A stretch of DNA of 64,000 nt from Saccharofermentans sp. Its GTDB lineage: Bacteria; Bacillota; Clostridia; Saccharofermentanales; Saccharofermentanaceae. The notes beneath the pieces were generated by a model. The model saw nothing but the letters and a program-made list of their open reading frames with translations, had not been told where the DNA came from and searched no databases. A program made the position numbers and the translations under genes. The first letter of the stretch is position 1. Every line of letters begins with the position of its first letter. The DNA is taken from assembly GCA_024403795.1 (NCBI GenBank), contig JAKSRD010000005.1, forward strand, positions 31,281 through 95,280, written 5' to 3'. Positions 1-9,033 of the stretch are shown piece after piece.

Positions 1-295
1 AGATACGAGTTCCGCGGGGATTCTTGTCTTCCTTGATGATGACAGCCGCATTCTCGTCAAACTTAATATAAGAACCATCATTACGTCTTACGCCCTGCTT
101 TGAACGTACGACAACTGCTTTAACTACATCGCCCTTCTTGACCATGCCGCCGGGAGCAGCGCTCTTAACGGAGCAAACGATAACATCGCCGATATTAGCG
201 TACTTACGCCATGAGCCACCCAAAACCTTGATGCAGAGAAGCTCTTTTGCTCCGGTGTTGTCGGCAGATCTGAGTCTGGATTCAACCTGAATCAT
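1..295 (-). CDS. rplN: 50S ribosomal protein L14 (partial, 3' end outside window)
   Basis: This is the universal large-subunit protein L14, which binds 23S rRNA near the L19 site. The reading frame starts at the ATG at 295, preceded by AAAGGAGG, and opens with [16 protein letters not shown], typical of L14. About 98 of the usual 122 residues are present, so the C-terminus lies beyond position 1. It is the last gene visible in the S10 operon, 24 bp after rpsQ, and the expected rplX would follow outside the window. Confidence 0.97.
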   Translation of the reverse strand, partial: MIQVESRLRSADNTGAKELLCIKVLGGSWRKYANIGDVIVCSVKSAAPGGMVKKGDVVKAVVVRSKQGVRRNDGSYIKFDENAAVIIKEDKNPRGTRI

Positions 296-319
296 CTGAT
301 ATATCCTCCTTTAATCGCC

Positions 320-577
320 TTACTTAGCCTTCTCAACGACCTCGACCAGTCTCCAACGCTTATCCTTGGAAATCGGACGTGTCTCCATAACTTCAACCTT
401 ATCGCCTACATGAGCTTCGTTGTTCTCATCGTGAGCCTTAAGCTTGTAAGTTCTCTTCATGATCTTTCCGTAAAGAGGGTGCTTAACGTGCTCTACGACG
501 GAAACTGTGATCGTCTTATCCATCTTGTCGGATGTAACGAGACCGACTCTGGTTTTTCTTAAATTTCTTTCAGCCAT
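320..577 (-). CDS. rpsQ: 30S ribosomal protein S17
   Basis: S17 is a primary 16S rRNA-binding protein of the small subunit, with an OB fold. The 85-residue product has the family landmarks: an N-terminal R-K-x-R-V-G stretch, the conserved DKMDKT segment near residue 18, HPLYGK near residue 33 and V-G-D-x-V near residue 58. Length is normal for the family. It sits between rpmC (14 bp upstream) and rplN, the standard order of the S10 operon. Confidence 0.97.
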   Translation of the reverse strand: MAERNLRKTRVGLVTSDKMDKTITVSVVEHVKHPLYGKIMKRTYKLKAHDENNEAHVGDKVEVMETRPISKDKRWRLVEVVEKAK

Positions 578-591
578 TTGTCGTCCCCTCC

Positions 592-792
592 TTACTTATT
601 AGCAGCGAGCTGCTTCTCGCGCTGAATTGTCATTACTCTAGCGATATCACGCTTAACCTGTGCAATCTGAGCTGTGTTATCAAGCTGGTTTGTTGCATGC
701 TGGAAGCGGAGCTTAAAAAGTTCTTCCTTCAAAGAAGCGAGTTCAGAAGAAAGTTCTTCATCAGACATCTTACGGATTTCTTCAGCCTTCAT
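592..792 (-). CDS. rpmC: 50S ribosomal protein L29
   Basis: L29 is a two-helix protein near the polypeptide exit tunnel. The 66-residue sequence shows the family pattern: an N-terminal acidic helix ([14 protein letters not shown]), then [17 protein letters not shown] and [13 protein letters not shown]. Its start lies inside the end of rplP (11-bp overlap), suggesting translational coupling, as is common in this operon. Confidence 0.97.
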   Translation of the reverse strand: MKAEEIRKMSDEELSSELASLKEELFKLRFQHATNQLDNTAQIAQVKRDIARVMTIQREKQLAANK

Positions 793-1210
793 TTGTACTT
801 GCCTCCTCTTTAGCTATGATCTTTGTTCTGCAAGGAAGCTTGTGTCCTGCAAGACGTAATGCTTCTCTGGCATCTGCCTCAGATACGCCTGAGATCTCGA
901 AAAGAACTCTTCCCGGCTTAACAACTGCGCACCAGTACTCGTTTGCAGCCTTACCTGAACCCATTCGGACCTGTGCAGGCTTCTTTGAAACCGGCTTATC
1001 AGGGAAGATCTTGATCCAAACCTTACCGCCACGCTTGATGTATCTGTTGATTGCGATACGGGCAGCTTCGATCTGATTTGACTTGATCCAGCAAGGCTCA
1101 AGTGCTACGAGACCGAAATCACCGTAAGCTACGAAGTTACCACGATGAGCCTGGCCCTTCATGGTACCTCTCTGCTGCTTTCTATATTTTGTTCTCTTAG
1201 GAAGTAACAT
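782..1210 (-). CDS. rplP: 50S ribosomal protein L16
   Basis: L16 helps organise the A-site region of the large subunit. The 142-residue product begins [15 protein letters not shown], a strongly conserved L16 start, and contains the GKGKG-like loop as [18 protein letters not shown]. The length is normal. Its first base overlaps the last base of the rpsC stop codon at 1210, and its end overlaps rpmC, so rpsC, rplP and rpmC are probably coupled in translation. Confidence 0.97.
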   Translation of the reverse strand: MLLPKRTKYRKQQRGTMKGQAHRGNFVAYGDFGLVALEPCWIKSNQIEAARIAINRYIKRGGKVWIKIFPDKPVSKKPAQVRMGSGKAANEYWCAVVKPGRVLFEISGVSEADAREALRLAGHKLPCRTKIIAKEEASTNEG

Positions 1211-1959
1211 TAAGCTTTTCCTCCTTCAGGCTTCTTAGTCTGGCTCTTCTGGCCGAATACTTCACCCTTGTAGATCCAAACCTTAACACCGATGATACCG
1301 TATGTTGTATTTGCTTCAGCAAAACCATAATCGATATCAGCACGGAGTGTCTGGAGCGGGATGGTACCCTCGTGATATGTCTCGGATCTTGCGATCTCGG
1401 CACCGCCCAAACGGCCGGAGCACTTTGTCTTGATTCCGAGAACACCGGGCTGCTTCATAGCCATCTGCATTGCTCTCTTCATTGCTCTTCTGAAGCTTGC
1501 ACGATTCTCAAGCTGAGAAGCGATGTTCTGAGCAACAAGAACTGCATCTGTATCGCTGTTCTTGATAACTTCGATATCAACTGTGAATGTTCTCTTCTTA
1601 TCCTTAGCGACGTTCTTGTTGAATTCCTTCTCAAGAGCATCCTTAAGAGCCATTCTTCCTGAGCCCTTGTCTCCGCCTACGAGCGAAGGACGAGCTGTCT
1701 TAACGATAACGTTGATTCTGTCTGTTCCTTTACGATCGATGATGACCTTGGAAACACCTGCAACATTTGTACGATTCTCGTCAACAGGCTTCTTAGCGTT
1801 GCCTCTTGCGATAGGATCGATAGCCTTCATTACGAATGCGCGGATCTTCTGGTCTTCGACAAGACAATCAGAAAAGGTATTCTTGTCGGCATACCAGTGT
1901 GAGCTCCAGTCATCGATAACGCCTACTCTAAGTCCATTCGGGTTAACTTTCTGACCCAT
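1210..1959 (-). CDS. rpsC: 30S ribosomal protein S3
   Basis: S3 forms part of the mRNA entry channel of the small subunit. The 249-residue product begins [14 protein letters not shown], the family signature. It has the N-terminal KH domain (about residues 40-110) and the C-terminal S3 domain with [11 protein letters not shown] and the conserved [16 protein letters not shown] near residues 210-230. It is slightly longer than the E. coli protein because of a basic tail. It is 12 bp downstream of rplV. Confidence 0.98.
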   Translation of the reverse strand: MGQKVNPNGLRVGVIDDWSSHWYADKNTFSDCLVEDQKIRAFVMKAIDPIARGNAKKPVDENRTNVAGVSKVIIDRKGTDRINVIVKTARPSLVGGDKGSGRMALKDALEKEFNKNVAKDKKRTFTVDIEVIKNSDTDAVLVAQNIASQLENRASFRRAMKRAMQMAMKQPGVLGIKTKCSGRLGGAEIARSETYHEGTIPLQTLRADIDYGFAEANTTYGIIGVKVWIYKGEVFGQKSQTKKPEGGKA

Positions 1960-1971
1960 GCTTAAACCTCC

Positions 1972-2448
1972 TTATACCCTTTCCTTGAGAACTACAGTGA
2001 TATGACTTGTTCTCTTCTTGATCGAACTAGCCGAACCTCTTGCTCTCGGGATGTATCTCTTGAGAACAGGGCCGGGATTGGAAATGCACTCAGCAACATA
2101 AAGCTTATCTCTGGAAAGGTCAAAGTTGTTAACTGCGTTAGCTTCAGCTGACTTAAGGACCTTAGCGATGACAGGTGATGCTGCCTTAGGTGTGTATGTA
2201 AGGATAGCATAAGCATCATCCAGGGACTTACCCTTGATGAGATCAGCAACTACTCTTACCTTACGGGGAGCAATTCTGATGTACTTAGCTGTAGCTGTTC
2301 CTCTATCTCTTCCCATTCCGAGAAGCTTTCTCTGCGCCTTTGTCGGAGTGGGGAGCTTGTTTGAAGACTTGGAAGGAGCCGCATAAGCCTCAAGGATCTT
2401 CTCGCGGTTCTTTTCAATATTCTCTCTGCTTAAAATAATCTTTTCCAC
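1972..2448 (-). CDS. rplV: 50S ribosomal protein L22 with N-terminal extension
   Basis: L22 lines the peptide exit tunnel. The core (about residues 48-158) matches the family: [23 protein letters not shown] near the start of the core and the tunnel beta-hairpin with [18 protein letters not shown] at the end. The product is 158 residues, about 45 more than the usual 110-115. The extra part is a charged, Ser/Lys-rich N-terminal segment before the GRDRGTA motif. The start is supported by GGAGG immediately upstream. rpsS lies 17 bp upstream. Confidence 0.96.
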   Translation of the reverse strand: MEKIILSRENIEKNREKILEAYAAPSKSSNKLPTPTKAQRKLLGMGRDRGTATAKYIRIAPRKVRVVADLIKGKSLDDAYAILTYTPKAASPVIAKVLKSAEANAVNNFDLSRDKLYVAECISNPGPVLKRYIPRARGSASSIKKRTSHITVVLKERV

Positions 2449-2465
2449 AGAACTTACCCTCCTTA

Positions 2466-2744
2466 TTAGTTAGAAGCGGACTTCTCGTTGCTTGTGTGAC
2501 CGCCAAACTTACGTGTAGGTGCGAACTCGCCAAGCTTGTGTCCTACCATATCCTCAGTAACGTATACCGGGACATGCTTGTGACCATCATAAACAGCAAT
2601 TGTGTGGCCGACGAATTCAGGGAAGATTGTTGAAGATCTTGACCAAGTCTGGATGATCTTCTTCTCATTGGCATCATTCAACGCCGTGACCTTCTTCATG
2701 AGAGCGTCCTGAACGTAATAGCCCTTTTTGGTTGATCTACTCAT
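2466..2744 (-). CDS. rpsS: 30S ribosomal protein S19
   Basis: S19 sits in the head of the small subunit beside S13. The 92-residue product begins [15 protein letters not shown] and contains [22 protein letters not shown] and [14 protein letters not shown], all diagnostic of S19. It has normal length and lies in the canonical position between rplB (12 bp upstream) and rplV. Confidence 0.98.
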   Translation of the reverse strand: MSRSTKKGYYVQDALMKKVTALNDANEKKIIQTWSRSSTIFPEFVGHTIAVYDGHKHVPVYVTEDMVGHKLGEFAPTRKFGGHTSNEKSASN

Positions 2745-2756
2745 TGAACTGCCTCC

Positions 2757-3587
2757 TTATGCCTTTCTCGACTTAACAATATACTTGCTGGACTGCTTCT
2801 TCTTATTACGTGTCTTCTTACCCAATGTAGGAACACCCCAAGGTGTAACAGGGCCAGGAAGACCGATAGGAGACTTACCTTCACCACCGCCGTGAGGGTG
2901 ATCATTAGGGTTCATTACAACACCTCTGACTGAAGGTCTTACGCCAGCATGTCTGGACTTACCAGCTTTACCGAGCTTAACGTTCTCATGCTCTGCGTTG
3001 CCGATCGAACCGATCATTGCGCGGCACTTCTCGGGAACCATACGAACTTCGCCGGAAGGAAGTCTGATCTGTGCAAAACCATTCTCCTTAGCCATGAGCT
3101 GTGCAGAAGCACCGGCTGTTCTTACGAGCTGAGCGCCCTTACCGGGATTCATCTCTACGCAGCAGATTACTGTACCTACCGGGATGGATGAGATGGGAAG
3201 AACGTTACCGTTAAGAATATCTGCATCCGGGCCGCTCTCAACCTTGTGACCTACCTTGAGGCCCTCGGGAGCGAGGATGTATGACTTAACACCATCAACA
3301 TACTGGATGAGTGCCAAGTAAGCTGTTCTGTTAGGATCGTACTCGATTGCCTTGACTGTAGCAGGGATTCCTACTCTGTCACGCTTCCAATCGATTACTC
3401 TGAGCTTGGTACGGTTACCGCCGCCGATATGGCGAACCGTGATACGGCCATATGAATTACGACCGCCTGTCTTCTTCCTTGCTACAAGAAGGCTCTTCTC
3501 CGGGTCCTTCTTGGTTAACTGGGAATAGTCAGCTATGGCCATTCCACGCACTGCCGGAGAAGTAGGTTTAAATGTTTTAACTGCCAT
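2757..3587 (-). CDS. rplB: 50S ribosomal protein L2
   Basis: L2 is a primary 23S rRNA-binding protein needed for subunit association and peptidyl transfer. The 276-residue product starts [16 protein letters not shown] and has the conserved [13 protein letters not shown] block near residue 55. The functionally important segment [14 protein letters not shown] lies near residue 228 and includes the conserved histidine. The length matches the family. It is 24 bp downstream of rplW. Confidence 0.98.
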   Translation of the reverse strand: MAVKTFKPTSPAVRGMAIADYSQLTKKDPEKSLLVARKKTGGRNSYGRITVRHIGGGNRTKLRVIDWKRDRVGIPATVKAIEYDPNRTAYLALIQYVDGVKSYILAPEGLKVGHKVESGPDADILNGNVLPISSIPVGTVICCVEMNPGKGAQLVRTAGASAQLMAKENGFAQIRLPSGEVRMVPEKCRAMIGSIGNAEHENVKLGKAGKSRHAGVRPSVRGVVMNPNDHPHGGGEGKSPIGLPGPVTPWGVPTLGKKTRNKKKQSSKYIVKSRKA

Positions 3588-3611
3588 TTTAATATCTCTC
3601 CTTCGTTAACA

Positions 3612-3965
3612 TTACTGACCAAAACCGAATTCTTCGATTGACGTCTTGTTCTTAGCGCCGGTCTTAACTGCCTTACCACCCTTGCCGAGGTATGCACCCT
3701 CAACAGAATCTGTAGCGATAGTAACAACTGCCTTCTTGTAAGAAGCTGTCTTACCGGGCTTGTTTCTAAGTCTCTTTACCTTACCGTCAAAGTTAGCAAC
3801 GTTAACGGAAACAACCTTAACACCAAAGAGCTTCTCAGCTGCTGCCTTGATCTCCGGCTTCTCTGCATCAGATGCAACTACGAATGTGTACTTGCCTTCT
3901 TCTGTGATAGCCATCGTCTTCTCTGTGATGATGGGCTTAATGATTACATCATAGGGTGACTTCAT
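3612..3965 (-). CDS. rplW: 50S ribosomal protein L23
   Basis: L23 sits at the exit-tunnel rim and docks trigger factor and SRP. The 117-residue product contains PYDVIIKPIITEKTM, VVASDAEKPEIKAAAEKLFGVKVVSVN and an RLRNKPGKTASYKKAVVT segment, all typical. It carries about 20 extra residues at the C-terminus (Gly/Lys-rich), a modest extension over the usual 95-100. Its start overlaps the rplD stop by 4 bp, an ATGA-type coupling. Confidence 0.97.
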   Translation of the reverse strand: MKSPYDVIIKPIITEKTMAITEEGKYTFVVASDAEKPEIKAAAEKLFGVKVVSVNVANFDGKVKRLRNKPGKTASYKKAVVTIATDSVEGAYLGKGGKAVKTGAKNKTSIEEFGFGQ

Positions 3966-4585
3966 TTGTACACCTCCTCGATCTTCTCAACTGCAGCCTT
4001 TGTAGCTACGAAGCTGTCATACTTGAGGATGTCCATAACATTGATCGTATTAACCAAAGCTGTCTTAACATCCTTGATGTTTCTTGCAGAGAGCTCTGCA
4101 TTCTTGTTTGAACCGTCGAGAACGATGAGTGAAGACTCGCCTGCGCCGATAGCCTTGAGTGCCTTAGCAACTGTAGCTGTCTTAACTTCAGCAAGATCCA
4201 TGTTCTCGAGAACGATCATCTTATCAGATGCAACCTTTGAAGAGAGAGCAGACTTAAGAGCAAGTCTCTTGATCTTCTTAGGTACTGTGTAGCTGTATGA
4301 TCTGGGGTTAGGTCCAAAGATTACGCCGCCGCCGACATACTGAGCGGAACGTGTTGAACCGTGACGAGCACGACCTGTACCCTTCTGTCTGTAAGGACGC
4401 TTACCGCCGCCGGATACTTCGCTTCTTGTCTTTGTCTTCTGTGTGCCCTGTCTGCGATTAGCAAGCTGATTTCTAACTACTGTAGACATAGCTGCTGCAT
4501 TGGGCTCGATGCCGAAAATCTCATCGGAAAGCTCGATGGAACCCGTAACGGCACCTGTTAGATCTTTAATATCAATTTTAGCCAT
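3962..4585 (-). CDS. rplD: 50S ribosomal protein L4
   Basis: L4 binds 23S rRNA and reaches into the exit tunnel. In gamma-proteobacteria it also represses its own S10 operon by binding the leader, but that mechanism is not established for this group. The 207-residue product has the Arg/Gly-rich extended loop (TRSEVSGGGKRPYRQKGTG, about residues 53-71). The conserved RHGSTRSAQYVGGGVIFGP follows it, then the C-terminal NLVLLDGSNKNAEL-like region. Length is normal. rplC is 17 bp upstream. Confidence 0.97.
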   Translation of the reverse strand: MAKIDIKDLTGAVTGSIELSDEIFGIEPNAAAMSTVVRNQLANRRQGTQKTKTRSEVSGGGKRPYRQKGTGRARHGSTRSAQYVGGGVIFGPNPRSYSYTVPKKIKRLALKSALSSKVASDKMIVLENMDLAEVKTATVAKALKAIGAGESSLIVLDGSNKNAELSARNIKDVKTALVNTINVMDILKYDSFVATKAAVEKIEEVYK

Positions 4586-4602
4586 TATTTTGTTCCTCCG
4601 TC

Positions 4603-5235
4603 TTATTTAGAAGCCTTAACAGTATTCTCAACTGTTACGATTCCACCCTTAGGACCCGGAATTGCACCTCTGATTACGAGAATTCCTCTGTCGCCGTCAA
4701 CCATAACAACGCTGAGGTTCTGTACTGTGCAATTAACTGCGCCCATATGTCCAGGCATCTTCTTACCGGGTACAACTCTACCGGGTGTAGAAGTAGCGCC
4801 CATTGAACCGACTCTTCTGTGATACATTGAGCCGTGGCCTGAAGGACCACCCTTCTGACCGTGACGCTTGATGTTGCCCTGGAAACCCTTACCCTTGGAT
4901 ACGCCGCTTACGTCAACCTTATCGCCGACTGCGAACATATCGGATACCTTGATCTCCTGTCCGAGGCTGTACTCCTCATCAGGTGTGAACTCGCGGATAA
5001 TTCTCTTAGGCTCAACGTCAGCCTTCTTGAACTGTCCTGCGTCAGGCTTGTTAACAAGCTTTGCTCTGATGGAACCTGAGCCTACTTTGCAGGCCTTGTA
5101 TCCGTCAGTTTCTTCCGTCTTGTTCTGGAGCACGTACATAGGCTCGCAGCTTATAACGGTTGCCGGAATAACATTGCCGTTCTCGTCGAACAACTGAGTC
5201 ATGCCGGACTTTCTGCCAATTATGAATTTCGTCAT
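4603..5235 (-). CDS. rplC: 50S ribosomal protein L3
   Basis: L3 is an early-assembly 23S rRNA-binding protein near the peptidyl-transferase centre. The 210-residue product begins MTKFIIGRKSGMTQLFDENG. It contains the family signature near residues 120-150 (GHGSMYHRRVGSMGATSTPGRV, here split by KKMPGHMG). The start is preceded by AGGAGGAAATACTTT. A 112-bp spacer separates it from rpsJ, longer than any other gap in this operon, and I see no gene or clear promoter in it. Confidence 0.98.
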   Translation of the reverse strand: MTKFIIGRKSGMTQLFDENGNVIPATVISCEPMYVLQNKTEETDGYKACKVGSGSIRAKLVNKPDAGQFKKADVEPKRIIREFTPDEEYSLGQEIKVSDMFAVGDKVDVSGVSKGKGFQGNIKRHGQKGGPSGHGSMYHRRVGSMGATSTPGRVVPGKKMPGHMGAVNCTVQNLSVVMVDGDRGILVIRGAIPGPKGGIVTVENTVKASK

Positions 5236-5347
5236 AAAGTATTTCCTCCTATTTAGGTTATTGGTTCAACAGTTTCCTGAAGAACGTGACCTCGGCTGAT
5301 CTCAAGGCTTGGCGTTCCCCGAGAGGCCGATTAAGCCACAAACGTTT

Positions 5348-5665
5348 TTATTTGATCTTTACTTCAATAGAAACGCCTGCAGGCATGTCAAGCTTGCCAA
5401 TGTCGTCCATCGTCTGAGAAGACGGTGTGTAGACGTCGATGATTCTCTTGTGTGTTCTCTGCTCGAACTGTTCACGAGAATCCTTGTTTACGTGAGGTGA
5501 ACGAAGAATCGTGATTACCTCTTTCTCTGTAGGGAGCGGGATAGGACCGGAGAAGCTTGCATCGTCACGAGCAAGTGCATCTACGATGAGCTTTGCGCTC
5601 TCGTCGAGAATCTTGTGATCATAAGCCTTGAGCTTAATTCTGACCATTGTTGTCTTTGCTGCCAT
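5348..5665 (-). CDS. rpsJ: 30S ribosomal protein S10
   Basis: S10 is a small-subunit head protein that also partners NusB/NusE antitermination complexes. The 105-residue product has the conserved [18 protein letters not shown] start, [36 protein letters not shown] and the C-terminal [13 protein letters not shown]. The first methionine ([12 protein letters not shown]) is preceded by AAGGAGGCC, which supports the longer start. It is the first gene of the operon, downstream of a structured leader. Confidence 0.98.
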   Translation of the reverse strand: MAAKTTMVRIKLKAYDHKILDESAKLIVDALARDDASFSGPIPLPTEKEVITILRSPHVNKDSREQFEQRTHKRIIDVYTPSSQTMDDIGKLDMPAGVSIEVKIK

Positions 5666-5980
5666 TGTTGTGGCCTCCTTATAAAAGCTGTATTTTTATC
5701 TCAACCCTGTCGGGAGTGTCTTAGCTTTCCATTCAAAAACCCAGACTATCCAGTTACCACCTTAAGGCGGCACTTTGGTTCTCTGGGCAGTAAATACTGC
5801 TTAGAACTCTCAGACTTATCGGTCTTGAGACGGCAGAAGATCGCATCTCTGCCTTCGGCTCCTTCGAAGTTCCCCACCTCGCGATTCGCGCAGCCGGCGC
5901 CTCACCTCGTGGCAATCTCCGTTATCAAAGCCTTATCACTCGCATTTCAGGGCAGAATACACCCCAAATAGGCGCGTGCA
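5666..5980 (-). ncRNA. Structured 5' leader of the S10 operon
   Basis: About 315 nt separate the predicted transcription start (near 5980) from the rpsJ ATG. Read on the minus strand the segment is GC-rich and full of complementary arms. Examples are a hairpin at 5832-5853 (GGCAGA...TCTGCC), a perfect short palindrome GCAGTA/TACTGC near 5789-5802, and a terminator-like hairpin at 5740-5787. I could not match it to any riboswitch class I know (lysine, M-box, SAM, c-di-AMP and T-box were considered). A cis-acting leader is inferred. Confidence 0.55.
5735..5787 (-). terminator. Attenuator-like terminator in the S10 leader
   Basis: On the minus strand CCCAGA (5782-5787) pairs with TCTGGG (5740-5745), enclosing a second stem GCCGCC/GGTGGT, and is followed at once by TTTTT (5739-5735). 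This is an intrinsic-terminator shape located about 70 nt before the rpsJ start codon, so it could act as a conditional attenuator for the whole operon. Confidence 0.55.
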
Positions 5981-5986
5981 AACGGT

Positions 5987-6015
5987 ATTGTACTATCATG
6001 AATTGAGATTTGCAA
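5987..6015 (-). promoter_or_regulatory. Promoter of the S10 operon
   Basis: On the minus strand TTGCAA (6010-6015) and TACAAT (5987-5992) are separated by exactly 17 bp, a good sigma-A promoter. It lies in the gap after hslO and directs transcription into the leader and rpsJ. Confidence 0.7.
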
Positions 6016-6053
6016 GCACTTTTTTTCAGAATATCCGCGAATGTTATTCGTTC

Positions 6054-6959
6054 TTAATCTTTTTTGAGTTCATCAGCCTCAAAAACGTACTTGCTGTTAC
6101 AAAATCTGCATACAGTCTCAACGGGTTTGCCCTCTTTTGTGATCTCTTCAAGATCGCTCTTTCCGAGTGCGGCAAGGCCTGCAAACATTCTTTCTCTGCT
6201 GCAGTTGCATTTGAATTCCACTTCCTGTCCGTCCAGATACTTGAGATCCGGATCGCCGACAAACAGATCAATGATCTGCGCCGGAGTAAAGCCTTCCTTG
6301 AACAGATATGAGATCTCCGGGAATCCCGCAGCTCTCTTCTCGAGATAGTCTATCTCTTCTTCTCCTGCACCGGGAAGAAGCTGAACCATAAGTCCTCCGG
6401 CTTCACTGACTGCTCCGCCTTCAAGGAGAACACCGAGTGATACGATCGACTTGGTCTGTTCTGATTTTGCCAGATAATAGGCGAGATCTTCCGCGATCTC
6501 TCCGGATACCAGCTCCGATACTCCGACGTAAGGCTCCTTAAGTCCGATGTCTCTTACTACCGTCAGGCTTCCCTCACCGACGGCCGCACCGACATTGATC
6601 TTGCCGGGCTTATGGTATTCGGTGGGAATGATCGGTTCGACGGGATATGCTCTTACTTTGAATCCGTAATCGGTAACACAGGTCATTCCTTCCAAAGGTC
6701 CGTTGCCTCTGATGATCGTCGTCTGTGAATCCGTCTCATTCTTCATGGATTCGGAGATCAACAACGAACCCGTCATGAAGCGTCCCAAAGCTGCCGTTGC
6801 AGCGGGCGTCATCTGATGCATTCCTCTTGCAGTCTCGCATACTGTTCTCGTGCTTACACAAAGACATTTAATGCGTCCGTTCAAGCCTTCGGCGCGGACA
6901 ATATGGTCTTTTCTTAAGTCTTCGGGAGCACCCGGAACAAAATATGCTTTATCAGACAT
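6054..6959 (-). CDS. hslO: Hsp33 redox-regulated chaperone
   Basis: Hsp33 is a cytosolic holdase activated when oxidation releases zinc from a four-cysteine site. The 301-residue product matches the family length. The N-terminal core has RAEGLNGRIKCLCVSTR and VTDYGFKVRAYPVEP. The C-terminal redox switch is visible as C-N-C near residue 253 and C-R-F-C near residue 286, supplying all four zinc ligands. It is the last gene of the ftsE-ftsX-M23-methyltransferase operon (20 bp after the methyltransferase) and is followed by the S10 promoter. Confidence 0.95.
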   Translation of the reverse strand: MSDKAYFVPGAPEDLRKDHIVRAEGLNGRIKCLCVSTRTVCETARGMHQMTPAATAALGRFMTGSLLISESMKNETDSQTTIIRGNGPLEGMTCVTDYGFKVRAYPVEPIIPTEYHKPGKINVGAAVGEGSLTVVRDIGLKEPYVGVSELVSGEIAEDLAYYLAKSEQTKSIVSLGVLLEGGAVSEAGGLMVQLLPGAGEEEIDYLEKRAAGFPEISYLFKEGFTPAQIIDLFVGDPDLKYLDGQEVEFKCNCSRERMFAGLAALGKSDLEEITKEGKPVETVCRFCNSKYVFEADELKKD

Positions 6960-6979
6960 GGTTCTTTCCTATATATATA

Positions 6980-7723
6980 TTATATACCGAATACAAAAAA
7001 CACGCGTTCATCTGTCTCGGCAGGTTCTTCTCTGTTCAATTCACCGAATACGGCGAGTTTTTTCAGCCCTGCTTTCTCCGCCATAGCTTCGATCTCTTCC
7101 CGTGAATGATATCTGGCAGTGAGCTCACCGTCATATCTCTCGTAAAGATCTTCGTCGCACAACTCGAAAAGCGTGAGCTCCGCATGATTGATCTTACTCT
7201 CTCTGTCGTAATGGTTTACCCACAAAAGGGTAAAGTCATCGTAGTCCTCATAAAAGACGTTGTCTCCGAGAGTCTCTTCGAAGTGTTTTCTTGTGGTGGT
7301 GTCGAAAATAAACACACCGCCATCTTCAAGAAGACCGGATACTACAGCAAACATTTTCGAGAGCGCATCAACATCGGTAATGTGTCCGACAGTATCCATC
7401 GTGGAGATAAAGCATCCGCAGGAAGGACCTTCAAACTCTGTAATATCTGCACATATCCATGAGACTGTTCCCGTCTCATCACCGGATGAAGCGATCGCGA
7501 GCATGTCAGGCGAGAGATCCACGCCCATGACATCCATGCCCTTGGAAGCAAGATAATTGGTTACAACTCCCGTACCGCAGCCCAGATCGGTAACATATGG
7601 TGATTCAACTTTGCAGAATTCCGTTATCAATCCATGGATATAAGGACCCCAGGAATCCGCATCGCCGTTCATCTGAAGATCATCATAATGACCGGCGAGG
7701 ATATCGTAAAAACTGTCTTCCAT
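6980..7723 (-). CDS. Class I SAM-dependent methyltransferase
   Basis: The 247-residue product has a Rossmann-type SAM site: motif I VTDLGCGTGVVTNYLA near residue 44, an acidic residue at the end of strand 2 in VMGVDLSPDML, and CADITEF before GCFISTMDTVGHI. This resembles the YdaC/Methyltransf_25 group that acts on small molecules or tRNA. The substrate cannot be read from the sequence. It follows the M23 peptidase gene by 1 bp, so the two are likely co-transcribed and perhaps coupled. Confidence 0.85.
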   Translation of the reverse strand: MEDSFYDILAGHYDDLQMNGDADSWGPYIHGLITEFCKVESPYVTDLGCGTGVVTNYLASKGMDVMGVDLSPDMLAIASSGDETGTVSWICADITEFEGPSCGCFISTMDTVGHITDVDALSKMFAVVSGLLEDGGVFIFDTTTRKHFEETLGDNVFYEDYDDFTLLWVNHYDRESKINHAELTLFELCDEDLYERYDGELTARYHSREEIEAMAEKAGLKKLAVFGELNREEPAETDERVFFVFGI

Positions 7724-7724
7724 A

Positions 7725-9029
7725 TCAGAGATAATCCAGAGGATTCCTGGTGCTTCCGTTTAAACGGACCTCAAAGTGAAGGTGTGCGCCTGTAGATGTG
7801 CCGGTGCTGCCTACTTCGCCGATAGCCTGACCACAGCTGACATACTGACCTTCACTTACGTAAATGTCTCTTGCGTGACCGTAAAGTGTGGTATACCCGT
7901 TGCCGTGATCGATGATGCAGTAATTACCGTATCCGGAACCGCCCTTATTCTGACCTTCAACAGGCTCTGTTACAAAGATGACCGTGCCTGAAGCTGCAGC
8001 CATGATCGTGTCTCCGTAACCTGCACCGATATCGATACCGGAATGGAATTTTGTCGTTCCGTATACAGGATGGATCCTGCTGCCGTAATAAGATGTGATG
8101 TAAGTGCAATATGTAGGCCATGAGAACTGTCCGTTTCCGCCGCCGCTGCGACCACCGCCGCCACCGCCGCCGGAATAGCTTCTGTGCTCTTTGTTGTACT
8201 GATCCTGAAGATCCTTAACCTTCTGATCGAGCTTATTTGCTTCAGCTTCGAGCTCATCCTCTTTCTGTTCCCATGAATCGATATCCGTATTGACATCGTC
8301 AAGGGTAGCTTCCGTCGTACCGATCAATGCTTCCAACTCATCGAGCTGCTTCTGCTTCTCATCGGCGATCGTCTGCATCTCATCAGCATACTCAAGCTTG
8401 ATCTGAGCCTGAAGCTCTGCATCATCCAGAGCGATCTGAAGCGTATCTATTGCCTGCGCATCTGCATCGGCAATAAGTGTGATCAATTCCATATTCGTAA
8501 AGAAGCCAGCAATGCTGTCAGACTCCAAAAGGACTTCGAGAGTAGATTTGTTCTGATATTCGAACATGACCGTGACTCTGTCGGTAAAGAGCTTCTGCTG
8601 TGCCTCGAGATTCTCCTGAGCAGTAATGAACTCATCAAGTGCCTTAGCTTTCTCTGACAATGCTGCCTGAAGCTGCGAGTAGATGATGGCATACTGGGCA
8701 CGCTGTTCTTCGTTGGCCTTGTTCAGCTTCTCAAGCTCGCCTGTCAGTTCTGTTCTCCTGTCCTTGAGCTTGTCAACTTTATCAGCAGCCTTATCAGCTT
8801 CTGCCTGTGCCGCATCTCTTTTCTTTTTGGCATTATCGATATCTTCTTTTGTTACGGCATTAACGATTATCGGAACTCCGCCGACTGCCACAACGCTCTT
8901 AGACGAGAGCCAGGAACTGGAAGCCGTTGCAACCAAGCAACTCAACAAGGCAACCGCAAACATCAATACCTTACGGAATGCCTTAGACTTACGTTTTGCT
9001 TTCTTCTCAGAAATCTCAGAATATTCCAT
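7725..9029 (-). CDS. Membrane-anchored coiled-coil M23 endopeptidase, FtsEX partner
   Basis: The 434-residue product has an N-terminal basic segment and transmembrane anchor (about residues 20-50). A long coiled coil rich in Lys/Glu/Ala follows (about 60-285), then a poly-Gly linker and a C-terminal LytM/M23 domain. The zinc and catalytic residues are intact: HSGID near residue 330, YGH near 388 and HLHFE near 418. That suggests an active peptidoglycan endopeptidase, unlike EnvC whose LytM domain is degenerate. It lies 4 bp after ftsX, so it is probably the hydrolase gated by FtsEX, equivalent in role to PcsB or CwlO. Confidence 0.9.
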   Translation of the reverse strand: MEYSEISEKKAKRKSKAFRKVLMFAVALLSCLVATASSSWLSSKSVVAVGGVPIIVNAVTKEDIDNAKKKRDAAQAEADKAADKVDKLKDRRTELTGELEKLNKANEEQRAQYAIIYSQLQAALSEKAKALDEFITAQENLEAQQKLFTDRVTVMFEYQNKSTLEVLLESDSIAGFFTNMELITLIADADAQAIDTLQIALDDAELQAQIKLEYADEMQTIADEKQKQLDELEALIGTTEATLDDVNTDIDSWEQKEDELEAEANKLDQKVKDLQDQYNKEHRSYSGGGGGGGRSGGGNGQFSWPTYCTYITSYYGSRIHPVYGTTKFHSGIDIGAGYGDTIMAAASGTVIFVTEPVEGQNKGGSGYGNYCIIDHGNGYTTLYGHARDIYVSEGQYVSCGQAIGEVGSTGTSTGAHLHFEVRLNGSTRNPLDYL

Positions 9030-9033
9030 ATTA

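Noticed and set aside
5666..5980. Known riboswitch (lysine, M-box, c-di-AMP or T-box) in the S10 leader
   Set aside because: Short stretches such as GGTGAGGC and GGAGCCGAAGG resemble M-box or lysine elements, but the order, spacing and core motifs of those classes are not met and the downstream genes do not fit.
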